Source: Roseitalea sp. (GTDB lineage Bacteria > Pseudomonadota > Alphaproteobacteria > Rhizobiales > Rhizobiaceae). From it: DNA of 64,000 nucleotides. Numbering within the stretch: position 1 is the stretch's first letter; the number at the start of each line of letters is the position of its first letter. A program made the translations under genes and the position numbers. The notes beneath the pieces were generated by a model. That model was not told the DNA's origin. It worked only from the letters and a program-made list of their open reading frames with translations, and ran no database searches. Location: positions 62,001 through 126,000 of the forward strand of contig JAEPON010000006.1 in NCBI GenBank assembly GCA_017642895.1. Reading direction: 5' to 3'. Positions 46,021-55,464 of this stretch are shown piece after piece.

Positions 46021-46317
46021 ATGTCACGCGCATGCGAACTGACGAACAAGGCGGTCATGGCCGGCAACAATGTCAGCCACGCCAACAACAAGACCCGCCG
46101 CCGTTTCCTGCCCAATCTGTGCCAGGTGACGCTGATGAGCGAGACGTTGGGCGAAAAGTTCCGCCTGCGCGTTTCCGCGGCCGCCCTGCGCTCGGTCGAG
46201 CATCGCGGCGGCCTTGATGCCTATCTCGCCAAGGCGAAAACCGCTGAACTGTCGCAGCGCGCGCGCCTGATCAAGCGCCGCATCGCGCAGAAGCAGGCCG
46301 AAGGCGCCCAAGCCTGA
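46021..46317 (+). CDS. rpmB: 50S ribosomal protein L28
   Basis: This 98-aa protein has the L28 signature [57 protein letters not shown] and a basic C-terminal tail ([11 protein letters not shown]). It has no zinc-binding CxxC pairs. The ATG at 46021 is preferred to the in-frame codon at 45955. A strong promoter lies about 150 bp upstream, and a GC-rich hairpin follows the stop. Confidence 0.97.
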   Translation: MSRACELTNKAVMAGNNVSHANNKTRRRFLPNLCQVTLMSETLGEKFRLRVSAAALRSVEHRGGLDAYLAKAKTAELSQRARLIKRRIAQKQAEGAQA

Positions 46318-46331
46318 CGACCAATTTCATC

Positions 46332-46352
46332 GCCGGCCCACGTCGGGCCGGC
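46332..46352. terminator. GC-rich hairpin after rpmB
   Basis: GCCGGCCC at 46332-46339 pairs perfectly with GGGCCGGC at 46345-46352 around ACGTC. It lies 14 bp after the rpmB stop. No T run follows, so termination would be weak or incomplete, and transcripts could read on into the riboswitch-like leader of the next gene. Confidence 0.5.
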
Positions 46353-46357
46353 ATCAT

Positions 46358-46393
46358 CCGCAACTGGTGGCATCACCCAGGATAAAAAAATGC
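46358..46393 (+). promoter_or_regulatory. preQ1-I-like riboswitch candidate before yhhQ
   Basis: CTGG (46364-46367) pairs with CCAG (46377-46380) as a first stem; loop bases GCAT (46370-46373) can pair with ATGC (46390-46393), which contains the start codon of the transporter gene; and the strand between, 46382-46389, is almost all A (ATAAAAAA). This is the compact H-type pseudoknot with A-rich tail typical of preQ1-I riboswitches. The AGGA ribosome-binding site at 46379-46382 touches stem 1, so ligand binding would hide it and the AUG. The candidate specificity C is at 46376. CGCA at 46359-46362 could alternatively pair with TGCG at 46391-46394. Confidence 0.62.
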
Positions 46394-47028
46394 GTTCCTT
46401 TCCGCTCGTTCCGATGGCCGGTTTCATCGCGGCCATGTGCGCGGTCGTTGCCGCGTCCAACCATCTTGTCCAATTCCCCGTTCAGGTGACCGTCGGCGGC
46501 TACGACTTCGCCGACCTTCTGACATGGGGGGCGTTCACCTATCCGGTGGCGTTTCTCGTCACCGATCTGACCAATCGCCGGTTTGGCCCGTCCGCTGCGC
46601 GCATCGTCGTGTTCGCGGGCTTTGCGCTGGCTGTTTTGTTGTCGGTCGTTTTGGCGACACCGCGCATCGCGATCGCTTCAGGCACGGCGTTTCTGGCTGC
46701 GCAACTGCTCGATGTCGCTGTTTTCAACCGGCTGCGCGAGCGTCAATGGTGGCAGGCACCGCTGATTTCGTCGGTGCTCGGTTCGGTGCTCGACACGTTC
46801 ATCTTCTTCACGCTGGCGTTCGCGCCGGCGTTCGCCATGCTTGGCGCCAACGACGCGTTCGCGATCGAAACTTCGGCGCTGCTGGGACTGTTCGCCACCG
46901 AGGCGCCGCGATGGGTCTCCTGGGCGCTGGGCGATCTTGGCGTCAAGCTTCTGGTCGGGCTCGCAATGCTTGTGCCCTATGGCCTCCTGCTGAGCGTCAG
47001 CGGTCCGCGTCGCCTGGCGGCGGACTGA
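46390..47028 (+). CDS. Queuosine-precursor transporter (YhhQ/VUT family, COG1738)
   Basis: This 212-aa membrane protein has six helices and the family signature VGGYDFADLLTWGAFTYPVAFLVTDLTNRRFGPSAAR (conserved DLxxxxFGxxxA), followed by SSVLGSVLDTFIFFTLAF. E. coli YhhQ takes up the preQ0/preQ1 precursors of queuosine. The start codon lies within a preQ1-I-like pseudoknot, which supports the substrate. The 3' end overlaps the convergent phytase-like gene by 32 bp. Confidence 0.88.
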   Translation: MRSFPLVPMAGFIAAMCAVVAASNHLVQFPVQVTVGGYDFADLLTWGAFTYPVAFLVTDLTNRRFGPSAARIVVFAGFALAVLLSVVLATPRIAIASGTAFLAAQLLDVAVFNRLRERQWWQAPLISSVLGSVLDTFIFFTLAFAPAFAMLGANDAFAIETSALLGLFATEAPRWVSWALGDLGVKLLVGLAMLVPYGLLLSVSGPRRLAAD

Positions 47029-48037
47029 GGTAGCGGAACTCGATCAGAAGGTTGCGCTGCAGGATGGAGTGATTGTCGTCGGAGACGATGGTCAGACGCG
47101 GCACGCCGTCTTCATCCTCGGTGATCGCCAACCCTTCCATATTGTCGATCTGGAAGCGCATGTCGGCTTCCAGAAGAATCTCGCCATCGACCGTGGCGCG
47201 GGCGGCGATCGCCGCATCGTCGATCAGGCGCAACCGCATCGCAACGCCGTCGCGCACATTGAAGCGGCGTTCGAGCAGGATCAGGTTCCCATCGGGCAGA
47301 AAATCGACGTCGGTGATGTAGAAATCGTCGCGCTTGGCGACGGAAAACTCGAACGGGTCGCCGGTGGTCGGTCGAACGAACGCCATGATGTTGCCGGCCG
47401 CATCGAGGCTGTTTTCGCTGACGCCGACCAGCGCGCCAGCCAAATGACCGTCCAAAGGTGCCAGGGCGATGCCCTCAAAACCGCGATTGCGGCGCAGCTC
47501 GTGCAGCGGCACCGGCGGCGGAGCGCTGGCCTGCCACATGCGTTTGCCATCTTCGCTGCGGTATCTGGCAACGCGGTGCTCGCGCTCGAACGACACCCAG
47601 ACATCGGCGCCGCGGATCGCGATGCCCTCGGCATCTGCCTGCCACTTTCCGGTGATCGGTGCGCCATTTTCACCGGTGATCTCCGCCATGGTCAGCCCGA
47701 TCACGCCGGCCGGCTTCCCGCCGGCATCGCGCATCAACGTGCCGTCGATCCAGAACCCCGTGTCGGTGACGCCGATGAACCGGTCCTGCCCGTCAATGAA
47801 GCGAAAGCCGGACAGCGCGCCGAAATGGCGTGAGGAGGCATTGATCTCCAGACCGCCGGCAAATTCGAGATCGCCGAAACGCATCTCGTCCGAGCCGATG
47901 CGAAACCGGGTGATCGGCCGTGTGCGGGCCTCCATGCGGAGGGGTTCGGCCTGTTGCGCATGGGCGGGAACTGGCGGAATGGCCGATGCCGGGATGGTCA
48001 GCGCTGCCAGGGCTACCACCGCCCGAAACGCCCGCAT
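46997..48037 (-). CDS. Exported esterase-like protein of the phytase-like domain family
   Basis: This 346-aa product has a signal peptide (VVALAALTIPASA, cleavage after AHA) and a beta-propeller-like domain with GALSGFRFIDGQDRFIGVTDTGFW, ADAEGIAIRGADVWVSFER, RNRGFEGIALAP, FYITDVDFLPDGNLILLERRF and DNMEGLAITEDEDG, matching the esterase-like-activity-of-phytase family. The substrate is unknown, possibly a phosphate ester in the periplasm. It follows cobT immediately (0-bp gap) and may be its co-transcribed partner. The 3' end overlaps yhhQ. Confidence 0.83.
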   Translation of the reverse strand: MRAFRAVVALAALTIPASAIPPVPAHAQQAEPLRMEARTRPITRFRIGSDEMRFGDLEFAGGLEINASSRHFGALSGFRFIDGQDRFIGVTDTGFWIDGTLMRDAGGKPAGVIGLTMAEITGENGAPITGKWQADAEGIAIRGADVWVSFEREHRVARYRSEDGKRMWQASAPPPVPLHELRRNRGFEGIALAPLDGHLAGALVGVSENSLDAAGNIMAFVRPTTGDPFEFSVAKRDDFYITDVDFLPDGNLILLERRFNVRDGVAMRLRLIDDAAIAARATVDGEILLEADMRFQIDNMEGLAITEDEDGVPRLTIVSDDNHSILQRNLLIEFRYLSPPPGDADR

Positions 48038-49969
48038 TCAGCCGGTCCGTCGCCGGCGCGCCGCGGGGCGACCCTGCTGCCCCCCGGACGCGCCTTCGTC
48101 GGCGAACAGGGCGGCCAGCTGCTCGGTCATCGCGCCGGCCAGTTCCTCGGCATCGACAATGGTCACGGCCCGGCGATAGTAGCGGGTAACGTCATGGCCG
48201 ATGCCGATCGCCAGCAATTCGACATTGGAGCGTGTCTCGATCTCCTCGATCACCGCGCGCAGATGGCGTTCGAGATAGTTGCCCGGATTGACCGACAGGG
48301 TGGAATCGTCGACGGGCGCGCCATCGGAAATCATCATCAGGATGCGGCGCTGCTCGGGCCGCGCGGCCAGACGCCGATAGGCCCAGGTCAGCGCTTCGCC
48401 ATCGATGTTTTCCTTCAAGAGACCCTCACGCATCATCAGGCCGAGGTTCTTGCGCACCCGCCGCCAGGGTGCGTCGGCGCTCTTGTAGATGATGTGCCGC
48501 AGATCGTTGAGGCGGCCCGGTTCGGCCGGCTTGCCGCGTTTGAGCCAGGCTTCGCGTGCCTGCCCGCCCTTCCACGCCCGTGTCGTGAAGCCGAGGATTT
48601 CCACCTTGACGCCGCAGCGTTCCAGCGTTCGCGCCAGAATGTCGGCGCAGGTCGCGGCGACCGAGATCGGGCGGCCGCGCATGGAGCCCGAATTGTCGAT
48701 CAGAAGCGTGACCACCGTGTCGCGGAAATTGGTGTCGCGCTCGCGCTTGAAGGTAAGCGCGCCGAAGCCGCCCTTCAATTCCTCGACCACAACGCGCGGC
48801 AGGCGCGCCGGATCGAGATAACCCTCTTCGAGATCGAAATCCCACGAGCGGTTCTGCTGCGCCATCAGGCGACGCTGCAACCGGTTGGCCAGGCGTCCGA
48901 CGACGCCCTGAAGGTTGGCGAGCTGCTTGTCGAGATAGGCGCGCAGCCGGTCAAGTTCAGCCTCGTCGCACAGTTCCTCGGCGGCGATCGTCTCGTCATA
49001 TTCGGTCGTGTAGATGCGATAGTCGATGTCCGACAGAATATCCTGAAAGCCGGGATCGGGTCGCTCGACCTCGCCGGGTTCTTCGGCATCGAGATCGAAA
49101 TCGTCGTCCATGTCGTCGCTGGTGGCGTCGGACGCGTCCATCTCGCCGGCTTCGGTCTCCTCGCTCTCGGCGGGTGCCTCGTCCTGTTCGGCGCTTTCCT
49201 CACCCGATTGCTGGTCGTCCAGGCCGCCATCATCCTGTTCGTCTTGATCGGGCTGTTGCTCGTCGGGGCTGTCATCATCGTCCGCTTCGTCGGCGCCGTC
49301 GCCTTCATAATCGTCCGCCATCTCCATGGCGGCGAGCATGTGGCGCACGGTGCGCGCGAACGCGTCCTGATCCTCGACATTGGCGGCGAGCATGTCGAGA
49401 TCGGCTCCGGCCTTGTCGGTGATCCAGTCGCGCCAGAGGTCTGCGACGGCGCTGGCCGCGTCCGGCGTCGGGCGGCCGGTCAGCTTTTCGCGGACCATCA
49501 GCGCGACCGCCTCTTCAAGCGGCGCCTGGTCCTTTTCGGTGACCGCGGACAGGTTGTTGCGCGTGAACCGGTCCTCGAGCATGGCGGCCAGATTGTCGCC
49601 GACGCCGGCCATGCGGCGCGTGCCGAGCGATTCGACCCGCGCCTGTTCCACTGCGTCGTAAATGGCACGCGCCTGGTCGCCCTCGGGCGCGATCGCGCGG
49701 TGGGTGGCATTGTCGTGGCAGGCCGAGCGCAGGGCGATCGAATCGCCCATGCCGCGCGTCACCATGACATCGTTCTTCGTCACCCGCTTGGGCAGATCGG
49801 TCAGCCGTGCATGCTTGCCTGCGAAGGCCGGCCGGTCGGTCGAAAAGACCACTTCCAGTTCCGGCTCGCCGGCGATGGCGCGCATACAGCCGGTCACCGC
49901 CCGCTTGAACGGTTCGGTGTCGGCGGGCTTCTGGGCGCGCTTGCGGGAATTGTCTCCGGGGCTGGCCAT
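48038..49969 (-). CDS. cobT: Cobaltochelatase subunit CobT
   Basis: This subunit of the aerobic ATP-dependent cobaltochelatase CobNST, about 643 aa, inserts cobalt into hydrogenobyrinic acid a,c-diamide. Seen: an N-terminal domain with [18 protein letters not shown], a very acidic low-complexity linker (about residues 235-320), and a C-terminal VWA domain with the [18 protein letters not shown] and [13 protein letters not shown]. It starts at the ATG 49969; a TTG at 49981 is possible. cobS ends 22 bp before it. cobN is not in the window. Confidence 0.95.
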   Translation of the reverse strand: MASPGDNSRKRAQKPADTEPFKRAVTGCMRAIAGEPELEVVFSTDRPAFAGKHARLTDLPKRVTKNDVMVTRGMGDSIALRSACHDNATHRAIAPEGDQARAIYDAVEQARVESLGTRRMAGVGDNLAAMLEDRFTRNNLSAVTEKDQAPLEEAVALMVREKLTGRPTPDAASAVADLWRDWITDKAGADLDMLAANVEDQDAFARTVRHMLAAMEMADDYEGDGADEADDDDSPDEQQPDQDEQDDGGLDDQQSGEESAEQDEAPAESEETEAGEMDASDATSDDMDDDFDLDAEEPGEVERPDPGFQDILSDIDYRIYTTEYDETIAAEELCDEAELDRLRAYLDKQLANLQGVVGRLANRLQRRLMAQQNRSWDFDLEEGYLDPARLPRVVVEELKGGFGALTFKRERDTNFRDTVVTLLIDNSGSMRGRPISVAATCADILARTLERCGVKVEILGFTTRAWKGGQAREAWLKRGKPAEPGRLNDLRHIIYKSADAPWRRVRKNLGLMMREGLLKENIDGEALTWAYRRLAARPEQRRILMMISDGAPVDDSTLSVNPGNYLERHLRAVIEEIETRSNVELLAIGIGHDVTRYYRRAVTIVDAEELAGAMTEQLAALFADEGASGGQQGRPAARRRRTG

Positions 49970-49991
49970 CGTGTTTGCCAAACGGCCCCCG

Positions 49992-50978
49992 TCAGCTCAG
50001 CGCGACGTTGGCCGCCGATTCCTTCAACTCCTCGCCGAAGCAGCGCTGGTAGAACTCGGCGACCAGCGTGCGCTCGAGATCGTCGCACTTGTTGAGGAAG
50101 GTCAGGCGGAAGGCCATGCCGAGATCGCCGAAAATCTCGGCGTTTTCGGCCCAGGTGATCACCGTGCGCGGGCTCATCACGGTCGACAAATCGCCGTTCA
50201 TGAAAGCCTGCCGCGTCAAATCGGCGAGCCGCACCATGGCGTTCACCGTCTCGCGACCATCCTTTGTCTGATAGTGCTTGGCCTTGGCGAGCACGATCTC
50301 GACCTCATTGTCGTGCGGCAGATAGTTGAGCGTGGTGACGATCGACCAGCGGTCCATCTGCGCCTGGTTGATCTGCTGGGTGCCGTGATAAAGGCCTGTC
50401 GTGTCGCCCAGACCCACCGTGTTGGCGGTCGCAAACAGGCGGAAGGCCGGATGCGGGCGGATCACGCGCGACTGGTCAAGCAGGGTCAGCCGGCCGGAGC
50501 TTTCAAGGACGCGCTGAATCACGAACATCACGTCCGGGCGACCGGCATCATATTCGTCAAAGACCAGCGCGACATTGTTCTGATAGGCCCAGGGCAGAAT
50601 GCCGTCGCGAAACTCGGTGACCTGCTTGCCCTCGCGGACGACGATGGCGTCCTTGCCGACCAGGTCGATGCGGGAAATGTGGCTGTCGAGATTGACGCGC
50701 ACGGCCGGCCAGTTGAGCCGCGCGGCGACCTGTTCGATATGGGTCGATTTGCCGGTGCCGTGATAGCCCGACACCATGACGCGGCGATTGTGCGCAAAGC
50801 CGGCCAGGATCGCCAGCGTGGTGGCACGATCGAAAATATAGTCCGGATCGACCTCGGGCACGTGCGAATCGCCGGCTGAAAAGGCCGGAACCGTCATATC
50901 AACATCGATGCCGAAGGTTTCGCGCACATCGACGCTTGTGTCGGGCATGTCGGCGATGTCGAGTTCGATCTTGTTCAT
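49992..50978 (-). CDS. cobS: Cobaltochelatase AAA+ subunit CobS
   Basis: This 328-aa AAA+ ATPase forms a ring with CobT that powers the CobN subunit. Seen: Walker [10 protein letters not shown] (residues 71-79), [26 protein letters not shown], Walker [24 protein letters not shown], sensor-1 [13 protein letters not shown]. The gene overlaps nothing and precedes cobT by 22 bp, forming the usual cobS-cobT operon; the J-domain gene lies 62 bp upstream on the same strand. Confidence 0.96.
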   Translation of the reverse strand: MNKIELDIADMPDTSVDVRETFGIDVDMTVPAFSAGDSHVPEVDPDYIFDRATTLAILAGFAHNRRVMVSGYHGTGKSTHIEQVAARLNWPAVRVNLDSHISRIDLVGKDAIVVREGKQVTEFRDGILPWAYQNNVALVFDEYDAGRPDVMFVIQRVLESSGRLTLLDQSRVIRPHPAFRLFATANTVGLGDTTGLYHGTQQINQAQMDRWSIVTTLNYLPHDNEVEIVLAKAKHYQTKDGRETVNAMVRLADLTRQAFMNGDLSTVMSPRTVITWAENAEIFGDLGMAFRLTFLNKCDDLERTLVAEFYQRCFGEELKESAANVALS

Positions 50979-51040
50979 CTTGTCTTCCCCGGCGCGGCGC
51001 CCTCGGCCACGCCCGTTCCAATTGTCCTATATGTGGCGCG

Positions 51041-51655
51041 CTAGCACAGGCCGGCGGTCTTTAACAGTTGATAGGCCTGGATCACGTCCCGGAACCGTTC
51101 TTCCGAGGTGCGGTCGCCGCCATTGGCGTCCGGATGGTGCTTCTTGACCAGTTCCTTGTAGCGCGTCTTGATGTCGTCCGATGTCGCATCGTCCTTCAGG
51201 GCGAGCGTGCGCATGGCCTTGGACTCGAGTGGCTTGAGACGGCGCACCGGCTTCTGGTTCTGCGCCCGCGCCCAGGCTTCCGGATCGCGCATCCGCATCG
51301 CCTTGGCAGAGCCCGATTTCAGATCCGAGAAGACCGGCGCAGCGGTGGTTTTCACATTCGCCGTTGCCATCTTCCAGGTCGGCCGGTTACCGGTCATCGA
51401 ATCCTTCTGGAACTTGGCGATATCGTCGTCCGACAGGCCGGAGAAATAATTGTAGTTCTTGTTGTACTCGCGCACATGGTCCAGACAGAACCACAGATAT
51501 TCGCCGTCGCGGTTGCGGCCGGCGGGCGCCTTGTGGGCCCCCGGGCGCTCGCACCCCGCCCATTGGCAGCGATTGCGTGCTGCCTCTTCGGCCTGCTTCT
51601 TCTTGCCGCCTGGCTTGATGCGGATCGAATCGAAATATTTCGAGCTGGATTTCAT
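51041..51655 (-). CDS. Protein with C-terminal J domain (DnaJ-like co-chaperone)
   Basis: This 204-aa protein has an alphaproteobacteria-specific N-terminal part with two CxxxGC-like motifs (NRCQWAGCERPGAHKAP, FCLDHVREYNKNYNYFSG) that may bind a metal, and a C-terminal J domain with DIKTRYKELVKKHHPDANGGD (the HPD tripeptide) reaching the end. J domains stimulate Hsp70 ATPase. Placement directly before cobS-cobT is common in this group, but a link to the chelatase is not established. The ATG at 51655 removes 11 doubtful residues. Confidence 0.88.
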   Translation of the reverse strand: MKSSSKYFDSIRIKPGGKKKQAEEAARNRCQWAGCERPGAHKAPAGRNRDGEYLWFCLDHVREYNKNYNYFSGLSDDDIAKFQKDSMTGNRPTWKMATANVKTTAAPVFSDLKSGSAKAMRMRDPEAWARAQNQKPVRRLKPLESKAMRTLALKDDATSDDIKTRYKELVKKHHPDANGGDRTSEERFRDVIQAYQLLKTAGLC

Positions 51656-51796
51656 GCGGAACCGATTATGGCGCAACGCCATCTGCAAACAAGGATTGAC
51701 ATCGGAAATGCGCGCGGTACGCCGGACGTCAGGGCGCGGAAAAACGACGCACCCGTTTACCGGTGATCACGACACGTGGCAAGCAGGAGATAGGCA

Positions 51797-52087
51797 TTGG
51801 CCGGACCGATTGAAAGCGCGATGCGCGACAAGCTGGCTGCGGCCTTTGCGCCCGAACGGCTCGACGTGATCAATGAAAGCCATCTGCATGCGGGCCATCA
51901 GGGCGGCGCCATGGACGGAACCGGTGAGACACATTTTCGCGTCCGGATCATGACGGCCGCCTTTGAGGGCGTTGGCCGGCTGGCGCGGCATCGCGCGGTC
52001 AACGATGCCTTGACCGAAGAGCTGGCCGGCGGCGTCCATGCGCTCGCCATCGAGCCGGCGGCGCCGGGCGAACCCGTGCGCTGGTAG
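51797..52087 (+). CDS. BolA family protein
   Basis: This 96-aa protein has the BolA fold with INESHLHAGHQGG, GETHFRVRIMTAAFEGVGRLARHRAVNDAL and the invariant His in HALAIE. BolA proteins bind monothiol glutaredoxins with an Fe-S cluster and may act as regulators. The start is a TTG at 51797, seven nt after AGGAGA; an ATG at 51821 would drop residues conserved in the family. It is convergent with the CNNM-type gene. Confidence 0.9.
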   Translation: MAGPIESAMRDKLAAAFAPERLDVINESHLHAGHQGGAMDGTGETHFRVRIMTAAFEGVGRLARHRAVNDALTEELAGGVHALAIEPAAPGEPVRW

Positions 52088-52102
52088 TGGGCGTGCTTCG
52101 TT

Positions 52103-53359
52103 TCACACCGGTCGGACGCGCAGTTTTCTGATCCGGTTCTTTTCGCGCTTGAGCACGATGAAGCGCTTGCCGTGGAAGGTGAAGGCCTGCTTTTCGGCGG
52201 GAATCGTCTTGGCCTCGTGGATGACGAGCCCCGCGATCGTGTTGGCGTCATCGTCCGGCAGGTCCCAGTCCAGCGCCCGGTTGAGGTCGCGGATCGGCAC
52301 GGAGCCATCGACGACGACAGAGCCGTCCGCCTCGGTCTGCACGCCGGCCACCTCGACGTCGTGCTCGTCGGCAATGTCGCCGATGATCTCCTCGATAATG
52401 TCCTCGAGCGTCACCAGCCCTTCCAGTTCGCCATACTCATCGACGACGATGGCAACATGGGCGCGCCGGCGCAGGAAGGCGTTGAGCTGGTCCTGAAGCA
52501 TGGTCGTGTCAGGCACGAACCAGGGCTTGTTGGCGATTTTCATGATATCGACGCGCGCGGGGTCGTTGTCGACCGCGTGCAGCGCGCGCAGAAGGTCCTT
52601 GGCGTGCACGATGCCGACAATGTTGTCGGTCTCGCCGCGCCACACAGGCATGCGGGTATAGGGGCTTTCGAGAATTTCGCGCACGACGATCTCGGGCGAA
52701 TCATCGGCATTGACCATGCGCATCGCCGTGCGGTGGATCATGATGTCGCCGACATCGAGTTCGCTCAGATCGAGCACGCCGCCGAGGCGATCGCGCTCCT
52801 CCTTGACGAACGAGCCCTCCTCATGGAGCACGGTGACCGCGCCGCGCAGTTCCTCATGCGCCGACAAGATCGATTCATTGGCCTCGAAGGTCACGCCGAA
52901 CACGCTCAGGATGCGGCGGACGATGAAATCGACGGCGCGGGCCAGCGGTGAGACGATGGCCACGAAAACTTGGATCGCCGGCACGACGAACAGCGCGAAC
53001 CGGTCCGTCTTGGAGATCGCCAGATATTTCGGCATCACCTCGGCGAAGATGACCAGCAGGACGGTCATGACGAGCGTTGCGTAGACCACGCCCGTTTCGC
53101 CGAACAGCGACAGGAACAAGGTGGTCGCCAGCGCCGACGACAGGACGTTGATCAGATTGTTGCCGATCAGAAGCGCGCCGATCAGCCGTTCCTTGTTCTC
53201 GGTCAATCGGCCGACGGCGCCGGCGCGAGCATTGCCGTTGGCCTCCATCTGGCGCATGCGGCCGCGCGAAACGGCGGTGAGCGCCGTCTCGGAGCCGGAA
53301 AAGAAGCCCGACATGACGATCAGCACCGCTATGGCGCCGGCTATGATCCAGATTTCCAT
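52103..53359 (-). CDS. CNNM/CorC-HlyC family transporter-like protein (DUF21 + CBS pair)
   Basis: This 418-aa protein has an N-terminal DUF21 membrane domain (SGFFSGSETALTAVSRGRMRQMEANG), two CBS motifs around residues 210-330 (VGDIMIHRTAMRMV, VGIVHAKDLLRAL, HVAIVVDEYGELEGLVTLEDIIEEIIG) and a C-terminal CorC_HlyC domain. Members are linked to magnesium or cobalt efflux and membrane stress. It starts 5 bp after the aroB stop, so it is the last cistron of the aroK-aroB run. Confidence 0.9.
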   Translation of the reverse strand: MEIWIIAGAIAVLIVMSGFFSGSETALTAVSRGRMRQMEANGNARAGAVGRLTENKERLIGALLIGNNLINVLSSALATTLFLSLFGETGVVYATLVMTVLLVIFAEVMPKYLAISKTDRFALFVVPAIQVFVAIVSPLARAVDFIVRRILSVFGVTFEANESILSAHEELRGAVTVLHEEGSFVKEERDRLGGVLDLSELDVGDIMIHRTAMRMVNADDSPEIVVREILESPYTRMPVWRGETDNIVGIVHAKDLLRALHAVDNDPARVDIMKIANKPWFVPDTTMLQDQLNAFLRRRAHVAIVVDEYGELEGLVTLEDIIEEIIGDIADEHDVEVAGVQTEADGSVVVDGSVPIRDLNRALDWDLPDDDANTIAGLVIHEAKTIPAEKQAFTFHGKRFIVLKREKNRIRKLRVRPV

Positions 53360-53364
53360 GACAG

Positions 53365-54489
53365 TCAGCTTTCGAGCATCAGTTGAAGGAACGCCCTGAC
53401 TTCGGACGGGGGCACGTCGCGCGCAACGAAGGCTTGTCCGACGCCGCGCGTCAGGATGAAGGTGAGCGCGCCGCGCGACACTTTCTTGTCCTGGGCGATG
53501 AAATCCATCAGCGCATCGGCGTCCGGCATGTGGTCGCGCACCGGCGTCAGATCGGTCGGCAGGCCCGCCCTTTCAAGATGTGTCGTCACGCGCTCTTCAT
53601 CGTCCGGGCTGCACAGGTTCATGCGTACCGAAAAGGCGTGCGCCAGCACCATGCCGATGGCAACACCTTCGCCATGCACGAGCACATCGGAGCGGTAGCC
53701 CGTGATGCCTTCAAGGGCGTGGCCGAAGGTGTGGCCGAGATTGAGCAGCGCCCGCTCGCCGGCTTCGCGTTCGTCGCGGGCGACGATGGCCGCCTTGGCC
53801 CGGCACGATGCGGCGATCGCCTGCGTCCGCGCGGCGCCGCCGGCAACGATCGCCTCGAGATTGTCCTCGAGCCATGCAAAGAAGGCCGCATCGTTGATCA
53901 GCCCGTATTTTGCGACCTCCGCATAGCCGGCGCGGAACTCGCGCGCGGGCAGCGTGTCGAGCACGGCAGTGTCGGCGATGACGATGCGGGGCTGGTAGAA
54001 GGCGCCGACGAGGTTCTTGCCCTGTGGCGCGTTGATCCCGGTCTTGCCGCCGACCGAGGAATCGACTTGTGCCAGAAGCGACGTGGGCACCTGGACGAAC
54101 CCCATGCCGCGCCGGGTCACCGCCGCTGCAAAGCCTGTCAGGTCGCCGATCACGCCGCCACCGAGCGCAATCACCAGATCGCCGCGTTCGAGACGCGCGT
54201 CGAGCAGCGCCTCGACGGTTTGCTGAAGGTTCCGGAAATCCTTGGTCGCTTCGCCGGGCGGCACGATCAGGGACGTGGATCTCAGCCCGGTGTCCGACAG
54301 GCTGTCATGCAGCGTGTCGAGATGAAGCGCGGCGACGTTCTCGTCGGTGACGATGGCGCACCGGGCATCGGGGGCAAGCGCTGCCAGACGCGTTCCGGTT
54401 TCGCCCAGAACGCCCGGCCCGATGATGATGTCATAGCTGCGATCGCCCAGATCGACATGAACCGACTGGTGCAAGGCTTGGGTCGTCAT
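53365..54489 (-). CDS. aroB: 3-dehydroquinate synthase
   Basis: This 374-aa NAD- and metal-dependent enzyme makes 3-dehydroquinate in the shikimate pathway. Seen: [51 protein letters not shown] with the NAD-binding motif, [31 protein letters not shown] and [10 protein letters not shown] carrying zinc ligands. It overlaps aroK by 4 bp. Confidence 0.97.
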   Translation of the reverse strand: MTTQALHQSVHVDLGDRSYDIIIGPGVLGETGTRLAALAPDARCAIVTDENVAALHLDTLHDSLSDTGLRSTSLIVPPGEATKDFRNLQQTVEALLDARLERGDLVIALGGGVIGDLTGFAAAVTRRGMGFVQVPTSLLAQVDSSVGGKTGINAPQGKNLVGAFYQPRIVIADTAVLDTLPAREFRAGYAEVAKYGLINDAAFFAWLEDNLEAIVAGGAARTQAIAASCRAKAAIVARDEREAGERALLNLGHTFGHALEGITGYRSDVLVHGEGVAIGMVLAHAFSVRMNLCSPDDEERVTTHLERAGLPTDLTPVRDHMPDADALMDFIAQDKKVSRGALTFILTRGVGQAFVARDVPPSEVRAFLQLMLES

Positions 54490-55085
54490 GCGCCGACGTC
54501 TCCGGTTTGCGGCATTTTCATGGTCAGATGATCATGCAAGGCTTTGGCGACCGCGTCGGCCATTTCTTCCTTGCCCACATCGCGCGATATGACAGTCACA
54601 TTGGCGGTGGCATAGACCGGATAGCGCTCGTCCATCAGTTTTTGCATCACCGCGCGCGGATCGGGCGCCTTGAGAAGGGGCCGTGTCGCCTTGCGCGAGA
54701 CACGCGCCATCAGAAGATCCAGATCGGCCGACAGCCAGACCGAAATGCCCGCCGCGCCGATCGCGGCACGGGTTTCGGCGTTCATGAAGGCGCCGCCGCC
54801 GGTTGCCAGAACCGTCGCGCCGGCGCCGAGCAGCCGTGTCATGACGCTGGCCTCCAGGCGCCGGAACTCCGCCTCGCCATAGTGTTCGAAAATGTCGGCG
54901 ATCGACATGCTGGCCGCTTCCTCGATCTCCTGGTCGGCATCGATGAAGGGCAGACCGAGTTGGGCGGCCAGTTTGCGCCCGATCGCCGATTTGCCCGCGC
55001 CCATCAGTCCGATGAGCACGATGGGCCGCTCCTTCAATCGGGCGACCACCTGGCTGGCCAAGTCGGGCGATTTTTCTGTCATCAT
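54486..55085 (-). CDS. aroK: Shikimate kinase
   Basis: This 199-aa P-loop kinase phosphorylates shikimate. Seen: Walker A GLMGAGKS (residues 26-33), shikimate-binding [30 protein letters not shown], and ATGGGAFMN. The first two codons are both ATG (55085 and 55082). It is the head of an aroK-aroB-CNNM operon, divergent from the small membrane protein and xerD. Confidence 0.96.
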   Translation of the reverse strand: MMTEKSPDLASQVVARLKERPIVLIGLMGAGKSAIGRKLAAQLGLPFIDADQEIEEAASMSIADIFEHYGEAEFRRLEASVMTRLLGAGATVLATGGGAFMNAETRAAIGAAGISVWLSADLDLLMARVSRKATRPLLKAPDPRAVMQKLMDERYPVYATANVTVISRDVGKEEMADAVAKALHDHLTMKMPQTGDVGA

Positions 55086-55206
55086 ATGATGTTAGCACAT
55101 CATGGCGATGGCCAAGTCAAGCCGTTCACCGGCGCTTGATCTTTCGCCCGTCGCAACGGCATAAGGGGCGTGATTGTCCGATGTCGGGCAGAAACGGTTG
55201 TGTGCG

Positions 55207-55425
55207 ATGCCCAGTCTGTTCCGGTTCCTGTTCGTGTTGGGAGTGCTTGCCGCACTGGCCTATGGCGCTATGTTCGCGCTCGTCATTTTCGTCCAGCCGG
55301 AGCCGCGGCCCATGAGCGTGACGATACCCGCCGATCGTCTCAATCCCGTGCGGATCACCCTTCCGCCGGCCGAGCAGGCCGAAGCCGACGATGGTGCCGA
55401 TGCAGAGACGGAGGCCGCGCAGTAA
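55207..55425 (+). CDS. Small membrane-anchored protein before xerD
   Basis: This 72-aa protein consists of an N-terminal membrane helix (FLFVLGVLAALAYGAMFALVIFV), an extracytoplasmic segment with PEPRPMSVTIPADRLNPVRI, and an acidic Ala/Glu tail. It appears conserved in this position upstream of xerD in rhizobial relatives, from memory, but no function is known. The ATG at 55207 removes an in-frame 11-residue extension. Confidence 0.7.
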   Translation: MPSLFRFLFVLGVLAALAYGAMFALVIFVQPEPRPMSVTIPADRLNPVRITLPPAEQAEADDGADAETEAAQ

Positions 55426-55464
55426 GAAGCGTTTCGGTAAGATGTCGCCGATAGGCTGACGGTC

